Source: Tyzzerella sp963558545 (lineage in GTDB: Bacteria > Bacillota > Clostridia > Lachnospirales > CAG-274). Taken from it: a stretch of DNA of 64,000 nt. The stretch covers positions 10,745 through 74,744 of the forward strand of contig NZ_CAUWHO010000008.1 of assembly GCF_963558545.1 (NCBI RefSeq). Direction: 5' to 3'. The position numbers were made by a program, and so were the translations under genes. The notes beneath the pieces are model-generated. The model worked only from the letters and a program-made list of their open reading frames with translations. It did no database searches and was not told the origin of the DNA. Numbering within the stretch: the first letter of the stretch is position 1; every line of letters starts with the position of its first letter. Below are positions 51,107 to 60,618 of the stretch, piece after piece.

Positions 51107-53050
51107 TTATTTTATTATTTTTTTATCTATTTCTTCTTTTATATCTTGTAAAAATATATCTAATGATTTTGAGCCTAAATCTTCTCCACGACTTTTAATA
51201 GAAACTTCTCCCATTTCTTCTTCTTTTTCACCTATAACAAGTAAAAATGGTATCCTTTGAAGCCTAGCTTCTCTTATTTTGTATCCTATTTTTTCTGCTC
51301 TATAATCTGCCTCTGTTCTTATGCCATTATCTCTAAGCTTTTTAACAACACTTTCTGCATAATCGTGATATTTTTCAGATAAAGGTAAAACAATAGATTG
51401 AACAGGTGCAAGCCAAGTTGGGAAATTACCTGCATATTTTTCTATTAGCATAGCCAAAGTTCTTTCATAACAACCAATAGATGTCCTGTGTATAATAATA
51501 GGATTTTTCTTTTCTCCATCTTTATCTACATAAGTCATATTAAATAGTTTACCTTGTAAAAAGTCTATTTGTACTGTTATAATAGTATCTTCTTTACCGT
51601 GAACATTTTTAAATTGTATATCTAATTTAGGTCCGTAAAAAGCTGCCTCACCTTCTGCTTCTGTAAAATTAAGACCTATTTCATTTAAAAGCTCACGCAT
51701 AACATTTTGAGTTTCTTCCCATTGTTCTGGAGTACCCTCGTATTTCTCTTTATTGTTAGGGTCCCATTTAGAAAATCTATAACTAACATCTCCTTGTATA
51801 CCAAAAGTATTCATCATAAAGTTTATTAAATCTACTGCACCTTTAAATTCTTCACCTAATTGCTCTTTTGTACAAACAATATGCCCTTCTGATATAGTAA
51901 ACTGACGTACCCTTATAAGTCCGTGCATTTCTCCAGAAGACTCATTTCTAAAAAGTGTAGATGTTTCTGCATATCTAATTGGCAAATCTCTATAACTATG
52001 TTGCTCTGCATTATATACAGTATATTGGAACGGACAAGTCATTGGCCTAAGAGCAAACACTTCCGAATCATTTTCTTCATCACCCAAAACAAACATACCA
52101 TCTTTATAATGTTGCCAATGACCTGATATTTTATATAAATCATTTTTAGCCATTAAAGGAGTTTTTGTAAGTTTGTATCCTCTTTTTTCTTCTTCGTCTT
52201 CTACAAATCGTTGTAAAGTTTGTACTATCTTAGCACCCTTAGGCATTAAAAGTGGTAATCCTTGTCCTATATCTTCAGATGTTGTAAATATACCAAGTTC
52301 TCTACCAAGACGGTTATGGTCTCTTTTTTTAGCCTCTTCTCTCTGCTCTAGATATGATTCTAGCTCACTAGCTTTAGGAAATGCTGTTGCATATATTCTT
52401 GACAACATTTTATTTTTTTCGCTACCTTTCCAATATGCACCAGAAGAGCCTGATTCATTTAATATTTTAATAGCTTTTAAATATTTTGTACTTAAAAGAT
52501 GTGGGCCTGCACAAAGGTCTACAAAATCTCCTTGTTTATAAAAGCTAATAATTGCATCTTGTGGTAAATCATTTATAAGCTCTACTTTATAAGGCTCGTC
52601 ATTTTCTTCCATTAATTTTAAAGCATCTTCTCTTGATAATTCAAATCTTTCTATTTTTAAATCTTCTTTTACTATTTTTTTCATTTCTTTTTCTATTTCC
52701 GCCAGTTCTTCAGCAGAAAATGGTTCTCTATCAAAATCGTAGTAAAAACCTTCATCTGTTGCAGGGCCTATTGCAAGCTTAGAATTAGGATATAATCTTT
52801 TAACAGCCTGTGCTAATATGTGAGAACCTGTATGTCTAAAGGCTTTTTTCCCTTCTTCTGTATCAAAAGTTAAAAGGCTTAAAGAACAGTCATCTTGTAT
52901 AGGTGTTCTTATATCCATTACCTCTCCATCAACAAGACCTGCAAATGTATTTCTTGCTAGCCCTTCACTTATATTTTTTGCTATTTCAAGTATACTTATA
53001 CCTTTTTCATATTGTTTTATACTTCCATCTTTTAAAGTAATATTTATCAT
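51107..53050 (-). CDS. thrS: Threonyl-tRNA synthetase
   Basis: A class II aminoacyl-tRNA synthetase that charges tRNA-Thr. It has an N-terminal TGS domain, an editing domain with HTGSHILAQA and CAGPHL, class II core motifs (MTCPFQ, RNESSGEMHGLIRVRQF, HRTSIGCYERTLAMLIE) and a C-terminal anticodon-binding domain. The 647 residues are normal. It is controlled by a T-box leader upstream. AAAGGAGG precedes the start. Confidence 0.98.
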   Translation of the reverse strand: MINITLKDGSIKQYEKGISILEIAKNISEGLARNTFAGLVDGEVMDIRTPIQDDCSLSLLTFDTEEGKKAFRHTGSHILAQAVKRLYPNSKLAIGPATDEGFYYDFDREPFSAEELAEIEKEMKKIVKEDLKIERFELSREDALKLMEENDEPYKVELINDLPQDAIISFYKQGDFVDLCAGPHLLSTKYLKAIKILNESGSSGAYWKGSEKNKMLSRIYATAFPKASELESYLEQREEAKKRDHNRLGRELGIFTTSEDIGQGLPLLMPKGAKIVQTLQRFVEDEEEKRGYKLTKTPLMAKNDLYKISGHWQHYKDGMFVLGDEENDSEVFALRPMTCPFQYTVYNAEQHSYRDLPIRYAETSTLFRNESSGEMHGLIRVRQFTISEGHIVCTKEQLGEEFKGAVDLINFMMNTFGIQGDVSYRFSKWDPNNKEKYEGTPEQWEETQNVMRELLNEIGLNFTEAEGEAAFYGPKLDIQFKNVHGKEDTIITVQIDFLQGKLFNMTYVDKDGEKKNPIIIHRTSIGCYERTLAMLIEKYAGNFPTWLAPVQSIVLPLSEKYHDYAESVVKKLRDNGIRTEADYRAEKIGYKIREARLQRIPFLLVIGEKEEEMGEVSIKSRGEDLGSKSLDIFLQDIKEEIDKKIIK

Positions 53051-53083
53051 AATATTCCTCCTTTTATTTAATAATTAGACTAA

Positions 53084-53305
53084 AAAATCCCATTTTCCAT
53101 AAAGGAAAATGGGACGTAAAATACGTGGTTCCACCCAAATTTATAGTTAAAAACTATTTCTCTAAAAGCCTTTAACGGAGCAACCCGTGCTTTATTAGAG
53201 CCAATACTCAAAGGTAGTCTTCGTTTACTTTTAGTTAAGATACTTACAGCCAATGGTATCTCTCTCTAAAAACATCAAAATAAACTACTGTCCTTATCTC
53301 AAATT
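53084..53305 (-). ncRNA. T-box riboswitch leader of thrS
   Basis: On the minus strand the leader contains a structured stem I region, the T-box GGGTGGAACCACG (consensus GGGTGGTACCGCG), and a terminator CCCATTTTCC / GGAAAATGGG followed by TTTTTT. Uncharged tRNA-Thr should pair with the T-box and favour antitermination. The specifier codon is probably ACC within GAAGACTACC, but I could not fold stem I with certainty. Confidence 0.95.
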
Positions 53306-53318
53306 TAAAATATACAAT

Positions 53319-53347
53319 ATTATAACATTAAAAATAATATTAGTCAA
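53319..53347 (-). promoter_or_regulatory. Sigma-A promoter of thrS
   Basis: TTGACT (53347-53342), a 17-base spacer and TATAAT (53324-53319) on the minus strand. Its -35 overlaps the stop codon of the PilZ gene. Confidence 0.85.
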
Positions 53348-54059
53348 ATATTCTGCCTTTTTTAGATAAATCTCTTTGTTTTTCAAAAATATACCTAGAT
53401 AAATCTTCAACATATTTTTCAGATATATTTTCTAGCCTACATCTATAAGAGTACTTAAATTCTTCATCAGTACTTATCTTTTCTTTATATATTATACTTC
53501 CTATAGCTACTACAAATATACCTTCCACATTTATTAAAATTTTTATATATTTTCCTTTTTCTAGATTTTCATTACTAAAAAATTTAATACCACCATTACT
53601 TATATCAAAAGTTCTACCCTTAGATAATAAAATATCTGTATCTTTTAATGTTTCATCGCTAGCATCTTCTACAATATCAAATTCAAAATCTAAGCCTATC
53701 CTTAGCCTATAACTTGATCTTCTTTGTATTTTTTCCATTTTTTTTAGTAGTTTAATCTTTATTAATGGAATTTGTTCTTTTTTATCATAAGATAATACTT
53801 TGATAGTACTTTTTAATATTCCCTCTTTAGTCTTAAATATTATAAAATATTCCGTATTGTGAGATAACTTTACAATACTTCCATTTGATATAGGTGCTAA
53901 TATAGTAATTTCTTCATCATTTAAAACATCATTTAATCTAGATTTATGTGTGTTTACCAGGTTTTTATCGCTAATCTGACCTATTTCTACCGGTATTCCT
54001 GGTTTTAAATTTATTACTCCTATCTCCTTTTTTTCTTTTTTCTTTTTAAATAAATCCAT
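53340..54059 (-). CDS. PilZ-domain protein, c-di-GMP receptor (YcgR/YpfB-like)
   Basis: A cytoplasmic 239-residue protein: a basic N-terminus (KKKKEKKE), a YcgR-like beta domain near 15-105, and a C-terminal PilZ domain. The c-di-GMP-binding residues are present: the RRSSYR motif (113-118) and DISNGG (152-157). Such proteins link the second messenger to motility or surface behaviour. It starts 83 bp after trpS; no promoter of its own was recognised. Confidence 0.92.
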   Translation of the reverse strand: MDLFKKKKEKKEIGVINLKPGIPVEIGQISDKNLVNTHKSRLNDVLNDEEITILAPISNGSIVKLSHNTEYFIIFKTKEGILKSTIKVLSYDKKEQIPLIKIKLLKKMEKIQRRSSYRLRIGLDFEFDIVEDASDETLKDTDILLSKGRTFDISNGGIKFFSNENLEKGKYIKILINVEGIFVVAIGSIIYKEKISTDEEFKYSYRCRLENISEKYVEDLSRYIFEKQRDLSKKGRIFD

Positions 54060-54142
54060 ACTTAACCCTTCTTTTTATTTTATAAAATTTATTTATCACT
54101 TTAAAATAAAATTATCCCTTTTATAATCATTTTAATATATAT

Positions 54143-55138
54143 TTATAAAAAGCCTACTTTCTTTTTAACTTTTCTTAAAGTTTTATTTGCCATATAATCT
54201 GCTTTTTTAGCCCCATTTTTAATAACTTCTTCTAAAAATACTTTGTCTGATAATATATTTTTAAATCTTTCTTGTATAGGTCTTATTTCTTCTACAACAA
54301 CTTCTGCAACTGCTTCTTTAAAAGCACCATATCCAAACCCATTAAAATATTTTTCAGCATCTTCTACTGTTTTATTAGTTATAGCACAGTATATACCTAA
54401 TAAATTTTTTATACCAGGTTTATCATCTCTGTAAACTATTTGGTTGTCAGAATCTGTTACACTTCTTTTTATTTTATTAGCAATAGTTTTTAAATCATCT
54501 AATAAATAAATAACATTATTTTCATTATCTACATCAGATTTACTCATTTTTTTAGTAGGATTTTGTAACCCCATTATTTTTGCTCCAATTTTTGGAATGT
54601 ACATTTCTGGTATTGTAAATACATCTCCATATATATTATTAAATCTTATAGCAATATCTCTAGCAAGCTCTAAATGTTGTCTTTGGTCTTCACCTACCGG
54701 AACAACAGAGGTTTGGTATAATAAAATATCTGCTGCCTGTAAAATTGGGTAGTTAAAAAGACCATTTGGTATATTTACCCCTTGTTTTTGAGATTTATCC
54801 TTAAATTGTGTCATTCTTGATAGTTCTCCCATATATGAATAACAGTTTAATATCCAAGCAAGCTCTGCGTGTGCTGATACATTAGATTGTATATATATAG
54901 TATTTTTTTCACTATCAAATCCTGATGCTAAATAGAGTGCTAATAATTCTTTAGTGTATTTTCTAAGCATAGCTGGGTCTTGTCTAACAGTTATAGCGTG
55001 TAAATCTGCTATAAAGTATATACAATCATATTCTTCTTGTAGGCTACTCCAGTTTTTAAAAGCTCCTAAATAATTACCTAATGTAGGTTTTCCAGATGGT
55101 TGCATACCACTAAGCAAAACTTTTTTGTTTTCTGTCAT
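54143..55138 (-). CDS. trpS: Tryptophanyl-tRNA synthetase
   Basis: A class I aminoacyl-tRNA synthetase, 331 residues. GMQPSGKPTLGNYLGA holds the HIGH-like motif (TLGN); KKMSKSD is the second signature; the tryptophan-binding and dimer regions are collinear with family members. No T-box is visible directly in front of it: it begins 22 bp after the CuAO-N stalk gene, so it probably shares that promoter, which is unusual for trpS. Confidence 0.97.
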   Translation of the reverse strand: MTENKKVLLSGMQPSGKPTLGNYLGAFKNWSSLQEEYDCIYFIADLHAITVRQDPAMLRKYTKELLALYLASGFDSEKNTIYIQSNVSAHAELAWILNCYSYMGELSRMTQFKDKSQKQGVNIPNGLFNYPILQAADILLYQTSVVPVGEDQRQHLELARDIAIRFNNIYGDVFTIPEMYIPKIGAKIMGLQNPTKKMSKSDVDNENNVIYLLDDLKTIANKIKRSVTDSDNQIVYRDDKPGIKNLLGIYCAITNKTVEDAEKYFNGFGYGAFKEAVAEVVVEEIRPIQERFKNILSDKVFLEEVIKNGAKKADYMANKTLRKVKKKVGFL

Positions 55139-55160
55139 AATAACTCCCCCTCCTTAATAT

Positions 55161-56624
55161 TTATCGTATAGCTAAGCTGTTGTCAAAATGTATAGTTTTA
55201 TCTTTTAGGTTAACCCTTATAAATTGTTTTTCCCTATCTATTTCTAATGACTTAAACTCACCTTTAATAAACTGCCTTTTTATATATTCTACCCCATCTA
55301 ATGTTGCTTTAAATTGATATAAATTATTGTTACCATTATTAAATGTCAACACATATATCATATCTTTATTGATAAGGATATTTTCTCCCATACCTAAATA
55401 TACTCCGCTATATAAAGGTTTTCCTATATCGTATAGATTAATATAAGATATAAGCGTATATTTTTTATCTTTCATATCTGGGAAATAAAATATTTTATCT
55501 AAGTCAAATCTTTTTTCTGTAATTTCTTTTCCTATGTTGTTTTCATAAACATATTCGGCAAAATATGGCTGTTTATCTTTATATTTATCAACATCTATTT
55601 TAGATATAATATATAAGTTATTATCATCTATAACAGTTTTATATAAATCTCCATTATTTTCTATAATTTCCATTGTCTTAATATTTTGCCTATCAGATAT
55701 GTTGTATATAATAGTTTTTGTATTATTGTCTAAGTATGTTATAACAAATCTATCATCTGTTATTTTTATATCTTTTATGTTATTATTTAGCTTTTCTACT
55801 TTAAAACTAAATATCTCTTTATTATCTTTTGTAACAAAATATACTTCTATAAAACCTTCTGTGGCATAAATATTATAATTATTAGTTTTTTCAATAATTA
55901 CTGGTTTATTTTCCTTTAATTTTTCTTCTATATTTTCTGTATTAATTAAATGTGGCTCTATATTTTGTATATCTACTGAATTTTTTAATAAATATTTTAA
56001 ATTATCTTGATTACCTATTATAGGTAAATGTTTTACTTGTTTTTCTAGTTCCTGTAAAATATCTATTTCTTCTATTGGGTCAAATAAATTTTCTATATTA
56101 CTTATAATTATTAAATCATTATTATAAAATACTTCTTTATCAAAAATATCAGCAAAACTTCTAAGTGGAATATAAAACCTATCGTTTATTATTTTAGCTT
56201 CTTCATCTACATCTATAGTTTCTTCCTTTATATTATCTATAACGTGTATACTTGTCCCATAGTTTGAAAAAATAATTGCTTTATTATCTAATCTTATAAT
56301 TGTTTCTTTAGTCTTCGTAGAAAAGCTAATATTAGCTCCAAAAGCTGTTTCTAAAAATTTTACTGGCATATACACTTTACCGCCATCTATAATAGGTACC
56401 AATGTAGAATCTTTTTCATCTATTAAAAACTGCTTTTCATTTATAATAACAACGGGGCTATTTATAGCTGATACAACCGAATTTTTAAGCTTATCTTCTG
56501 CTGTTATCTCGCTAGGTAAAGGTTCTATTGCATTAATTTTTTTAGATGATACTTGAAATAGCAATACTAAACAAAGAATTAAAAAATAAACAATTAATAT
56601 ATTTAAAATAATTTTACTTTTCAT
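55161..56624 (-). CDS. Membrane-anchored protein with CuAO-N domain
   Basis: A 487-residue protein with one N-terminal membrane helix (IILNILIVYFLILCLVLLF) and an external CuAO-N domain near 58-180 (VYMPVKFLETAFGANISF, FYIPLRSFADIFDKEV). About 280 residues of repeated beta structure follow, possibly a propeller (DRFVITYLDNNTKTIIYNIS). No known enzyme motif. GGAGG precedes the ATG. It is cotranscribed with trpS. Confidence 0.8.
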   Translation of the reverse strand: MKSKIILNILIVYFLILCLVLLFQVSSKKINAIEPLPSEITAEDKLKNSVVSAINSPVVIINEKQFLIDEKDSTLVPIIDGGKVYMPVKFLETAFGANISFSTKTKETIIRLDNKAIIFSNYGTSIHVIDNIKEETIDVDEEAKIINDRFYIPLRSFADIFDKEVFYNNDLIIISNIENLFDPIEEIDILQELEKQVKHLPIIGNQDNLKYLLKNSVDIQNIEPHLINTENIEEKLKENKPVIIEKTNNYNIYATEGFIEVYFVTKDNKEIFSFKVEKLNNNIKDIKITDDRFVITYLDNNTKTIIYNISDRQNIKTMEIIENNGDLYKTVIDDNNLYIISKIDVDKYKDKQPYFAEYVYENNIGKEITEKRFDLDKIFYFPDMKDKKYTLISYINLYDIGKPLYSGVYLGMGENILINKDMIYVLTFNNGNNNLYQFKATLDGVEYIKRQFIKGEFKSLEIDREKQFIRVNLKDKTIHFDNSLAIR

Positions 56625-56663
56625 AAAATGCCTCCATAAAGCTTTTTATAGCAATTACTATAT

Positions 56664-56692
56664 ATTTTAGCATATTTTTATTTAATTTTCAA
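56664..56692 (-). promoter_or_regulatory. Promoter of the CuAO-N stalk gene and trpS
   Basis: TTGAAA (56692-56687), a 17-base spacer and TAAAAT (56669-56664) on the minus strand, 40 bp ahead of the start. The rest of the 218-bp gap up to spoIIM is AT-rich with no other signal. Confidence 0.65.
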
Positions 56693-56842
56693 TTATTTTT
56701 TAAAGGTTTATACATTATATTTTGTTGAAATATGTCATATTTTGATAAAAAAATTAAATTTAGTATATAGTATAATTATTAAATAAAAACTATAAAAGAA
56801 AAATTTAAATGTTTACTTTTTATACTTAATTAAAAATAAACA

Positions 56843-57391
56843 TTATTTTATATAGTAAAATATAAAAAATAGTATTATATTAATAATTATACATATAATA
56901 AAAGATTTTATATAACTTTTTATATCTATTTGTATATTTTTATTTTTGTAATAATTTATAGCTTTATATGATATGTAAAAGATTAAAATAATATTTACCA
57001 TATTTTCTAAAAAGTAGTTGTTAAATATACTAACTATCCCTTGGTTATAAAAAAATATTGCACTTGTAAATCCAATAAAAAATCCTTTATTAAATATTAC
57101 TAAATATATGAAAATATCTCCAAAATGTATAAATGCTAAAAACCATATAAAAATCAAATATTTAGTGTCTTTTAAAAATATACCTATCAAAGTTATTGCA
57201 TCTATGCTATTATTATCATCATTTGTATGCAGTATAAAACTATTTACAAACATATCTAATTTTTTAATGCTACTTTCTGGTATAAAACAAAAAAATATTG
57301 CACCCAAAAGACTTCCTAAAAACATAAAAGCCATTATATATTTTAAATAGTTTTCTTTTTTCCTATAATACTTTTTTTTTATGTATCTCAT
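56843..57391 (-). CDS. spoIIM: Stage II sporulation protein M
   Basis: A membrane protein of the DMP engulfment complex (SpoIID-SpoIIM-SpoIIP), which thins septal peptidoglycan during engulfment. The 182 residues have five hydrophobic segments and the family features FLGSLLGAIFFC, the central DTKYLIFIWFLAF and the FNKGFFIGF loop. It lies 18 bp after spoIIP, so both are expressed together. AAAAGGAG precedes the start. Confidence 0.92.
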   Translation of the reverse strand: MRYIKKKYYRKKENYLKYIMAFMFLGSLLGAIFFCFIPESSIKKLDMFVNSFILHTNDDNNSIDAITLIGIFLKDTKYLIFIWFLAFIHFGDIFIYLVIFNKGFFIGFTSAIFFYNQGIVSIFNNYFLENMVNIILIFYISYKAINYYKNKNIQIDIKSYIKSFIICIIINIILFFIFYYIK

Positions 57392-57409
57392 ATAAATTCT
57401 CCTTTTATA

Positions 57410-58510
57410 CTAAGAAAAAATAACATTATTTATAAGTTCTGCTAAAATCTCCATTGCATTATACATTTCTTCCTTTGTATTATTTTGTGCACCTGCCTCT
57501 ATAAGCATAGTTTTAGGCTTTAAATGTAGGCTATATCTATAAGGTTTTATATATATTTTTCTTGTAAACCCTGGATATTTTTCCGTAGCTTCTTTTTGCA
57601 TATTAAAGCTAAGCGCAAGATTTGTATATATATTGGGATTTGGTAAATTTGATATATTATTTAATTTTCCATTTTCCATTATTCTTGATATCCCATTAAA
57701 AAACATTATTTTAGCTGTAGGCTTTCCATTTATATTTTCTACAAGGCGTGTATTTTCGTTTACACCATCTCTATGTAAATCTATAACTAGTTCTATTGAT
57801 GGATTTTCCTCCAAAACCTTTTGTATTACAGGCTCCATTCTTTCATATGCACCGTTTCTTTGTAATCTGCCATTTATAGTATCAAAAGATGATTCTGTTA
57901 TATGTAATGTTTTTATACCATACTCTTCTTCTAAAAGATTAGCAAGCCTTGTTCCAACCCCTACAATACCTTCATTTATATCATTTTCATTACTATCTTT
58001 AAACATTTCGTGTGGATGTGTATGAAAAATTAAAACTTTAGGTTCACTTTGGCTTTTTTCTATTTTTAAATCTGTATTTATAAATTTATTAACATCAAAA
58101 TAATCTTTAGACATACCTGTTTTTGCATCTACCACATAAAATTTTTGCCTTAAATAATCTAAATCATTAAGCTTATCTGTATCTATATTATCACTATTAA
58201 TTTGTGTACTTTTCTCAACCTCTTCATCTGTTTTTTCGTGCTCATAAGATATATCATCAAGCCCTAAAATCTCTATATCGCCTATTTCCTCATTTTCTTT
58301 ATTTTCTATATTAGACACTGCTATATAATCATCTTTTTTAAATATATCTTTTACATCTTCATTTATTTTATATCCAGACAAAGTATCATACAACATAATT
58401 TCTCCAAATGCAACTTCGTTTATATTAAAAAATAAAATTATTACTAATATTATACTTATGGCTATACCAACAGCTACTTTTTCACAAAATTTTTCTATCT
58501 TCTTGTCCAT
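57410..58510 (-). CDS. spoIIP: Stage II sporulation protein P (amidase/endopeptidase)
   Basis: The peptidoglycan hydrolase of the engulfment complex. It has an N-terminal membrane helix (VGIAISIILVIILFF), an acidic low-complexity spacer, and a C-terminal catalytic domain near 155-366 with VLIFHTHPHEMF, VGVGTRLANLLEEEYG, LVIDLHRDGVNEN and MLIEAGAQNNT. The zinc ligands His, Glu and His fit these motifs. The 366 residues match the family. It precedes spoIIM. Confidence 0.95.
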   Translation of the reverse strand: MDKKIEKFCEKVAVGIAISIILVIILFFNINEVAFGEIMLYDTLSGYKINEDVKDIFKKDDYIAVSNIENKENEEIGDIEILGLDDISYEHEKTDEEVEKSTQINSDNIDTDKLNDLDYLRQKFYVVDAKTGMSKDYFDVNKFINTDLKIEKSQSEPKVLIFHTHPHEMFKDSNENDINEGIVGVGTRLANLLEEEYGIKTLHITESSFDTINGRLQRNGAYERMEPVIQKVLEENPSIELVIDLHRDGVNENTRLVENINGKPTAKIMFFNGISRIMENGKLNNISNLPNPNIYTNLALSFNMQKEATEKYPGFTRKIYIKPYRYSLHLKPKTMLIEAGAQNNTKEEMYNAMEILAELINNVIFS

Positions 58511-58565
58511 AATTTTTCTCCTTAATAAGCATAGTAAAATATAGATTATAAAAATATATTATAAA

Positions 58566-58612
58566 AAATAAAAAAATATCACAGTTATATAAAAATAATT
58601 GTGATATTTTTT
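58566..58612 (-). terminator. Terminator of the gltX-flippase operon
   Basis: AAAATATCACAATTA and its near-complement TAACTGTGATATTTT form a stem with an AU-rich loop, followed by a U-rich tail on the minus strand. Confidence 0.75.
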
Positions 58613-58621
58613 ATAGTTTTA

Positions 58622-60226
58622 TTAGACTATTAATTTATAACGTTCTAAAATACTTATAAGCTTTCTACCCATAGGTAACAATATTAAATCTTCTCGTTTA
58701 AAGCCACCTATAATAGCTAAAATAAACAAATACACTAACATAGATATAATTATACTAATTATAGTAGATATAGCATTATTTTGGCTAATATAAAAAGCTC
58801 CTTTATAAGAAAAATAACAAAATACACCCATAACAATAGAAGCTATCATAGGCCTAAATAATATTCCATTATAATCTGGTCTTATTTTTGTAGCCTGTTT
58901 TAATGCCCTAAAATTTAATAAAGAAGCAATTATATAACATACTGTTGTACTAATAATAGCCCCTATAACATTTATACTAGGTATAGATATTAAAAAATAG
59001 TTTATAGGTATTTTTATAATAGAGCCTATAAAAGCATTTTTTGCAGGTGTTGTCATTTTACCAATACCTTGTAAAATACCTGTTATTATCTGACAAAGTG
59101 CTAAAAATATTATACTTAAAGCTCCCCATTTTAAAAGACTACCACCATCAGAATAATTAGGAAATAATAAAAGAAGTATTTCATCTGCCAATACACCCAT
59201 ACCAACAGCAGCAGGTATAGATACTATCATAGTAAGCCTTAGGCTAACATCTATTTTTCTTCTTACAGTTTTAATATCTTTTTGTACCATACTACTAGCT
59301 ATGCTAGGTAAAACAGCTGTTGCAAGAGCTGTTGATATAGAAACAGGAAGTGTAGTAAGAGTTACGTATTTACCTGTAAGTTGTCCATATAAAGCTGTTA
59401 CCTGACTATCTGTAAAAGATTTAGATGCTACTAACCTAGTATTTACCATTTGCATATCTATAAGATTTGTCATACTAAAAATAGCAGTACCAGCAATAAT
59501 AGGCGCAGCTGTTTTTATTATTTTTATAGCTATCTCTTTATTAGTTTCTATTCTATATTTATGAGTTCTTTTAGCTAATTTTCTATTTATATATCTTTTT
59601 CTATTTAAAAATACAATAAGAATATATATAAGTCCTGCTAATGCACCTATACCTGTACCCATAGTGCCACCAGCTGCACCTAAAGGCAAACTTATACCTA
59701 CTAATAAATAAGCTAAATAGATACTAAAAATAGCATTAAATATTTGCTCTATAACTTGTGATAAGGCAGTAGGTACCGTTGTTCCAAGTCCCTGAAAATA
59801 TCCTCTAAAAACAGACATAACAGATACTATAAATACCGTTGGAGAAAGTGTAAGTATAGTATAATAGCTATCTGGACTACTTATTATACGACAAAAAAAC
59901 CTAGCAGATACAAACATAATTAAAGCAAATATTAAACCTAATGTTGATGATAATATAAGAGATATTTTAAATGTTTTTTTTACATTTCTATATTCTTCTA
60001 AAGCTACCTTTTCAGATACTATTTTAGATATGGCAGCAGGTAGTCCTGCTGAGCTCATAACAAGGAAAAAATTATATAAATAAAATCCAGCGCTATATAT
60101 ACCATTACCTTCATCTCCAAGCATATTAGTTAAAGGTAATCTATATAAAAACCCTAATAATCTAACTAAAAGACTAGCCACTGCAAGTATGGCTGCTTGT
60201 TTAATAAATTTTGTTTTGCTCAACAA
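58622..60226 (-). CDS. SpoVB/YtgP-family lipid flippase (MOP superfamily)
   Basis: A polytopic membrane protein of 534 residues with about 14 hydrophobic segments. It begins FIKQAAILAVASLLVRLLG and has the MOP features GLPAAISKIVSEK and FRGYFQGLGTTVPTALSQV. SpoVB and YtgP (MurJ-type) proteins move lipid-linked peptidoglycan precursors across the membrane; this could be either, so spore-cortex or general wall synthesis remains open. The start is TTG at 60226 or 60223 behind AAGGGGG. It lies 29 bp after rsfS. Confidence 0.88.
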   Translation of the reverse strand: MLSKTKFIKQAAILAVASLLVRLLGFLYRLPLTNMLGDEGNGIYSAGFYLYNFFLVMSSAGLPAAISKIVSEKVALEEYRNVKKTFKISLILSSTLGLIFALIMFVSARFFCRIISSPDSYYTILTLSPTVFIVSVMSVFRGYFQGLGTTVPTALSQVIEQIFNAIFSIYLAYLLVGISLPLGAAGGTMGTGIGALAGLIYILIVFLNRKRYINRKLAKRTHKYRIETNKEIAIKIIKTAAPIIAGTAIFSMTNLIDMQMVNTRLVASKSFTDSQVTALYGQLTGKYVTLTTLPVSISTALATAVLPSIASSMVQKDIKTVRRKIDVSLRLTMIVSIPAAVGMGVLADEILLLLFPNYSDGGSLLKWGALSIIFLALCQIITGILQGIGKMTTPAKNAFIGSIIKIPINYFLISIPSINVIGAIISTTVCYIIASLLNFRALKQATKIRPDYNGILFRPMIASIVMGVFCYFSYKGAFYISQNNAISTIISIIISMLVYLFILAIIGGFKREDLILLPMGRKLISILERYKLIV

Positions 60227-60255
60227 GATACCCCCTTAGTAGATTCTTAACAAAA

Positions 60256-60618
60256 TTATTTTAAAAGACTTTCATCTATATTCTCTGCATCTGCCCATAT
60301 TCTTTCTATATTATAAAATTCTCTATCTTCTTCATTAAATAGATGTACCACTATATCATTAAAATCTAATAAAATCCAACTTTTTGTTTGTGTACCCTCG
60401 CTATGAGTTTTTTGTACATTACATTTCTTGTGTAATTCTTCTTCTACTGCATCTGCCATAGCTCTTAACTGGCTAGAATTGTTAGCACTAGCTATAACAA
60501 AATAGTCTGCAATAGGAGATACACTAGATATATCTATTACTTTTATGTCTATGCCCATTTTATCATCTAATGCTTTATATGCCACTTTTACTGATTCAAA
60601 AATCTGTTCTTTATTCAT
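60256..60618 (-). CDS. rsfS: Ribosome silencing factor RsfS
   Basis: Binds uL14 on the large ribosomal subunit and prevents subunit joining when nutrients are scarce. The 120 residues have DIKVIDISSVSPIADYFVIASA, the NNSSQLRAMADAVEEEL helix, and GTQTKSWILLDFNDIVVHLF. Its ATG overlaps the stop of nadD-yqeK by four bases (ATGA), indicating translational coupling. Confidence 0.96.
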   Translation of the reverse strand: MNKEQIFESVKVAYKALDDKMGIDIKVIDISSVSPIADYFVIASANNSSQLRAMADAVEEELHKKCNVQKTHSEGTQTKSWILLDFNDIVVHLFNEEDREFYNIERIWADAENIDESLLK

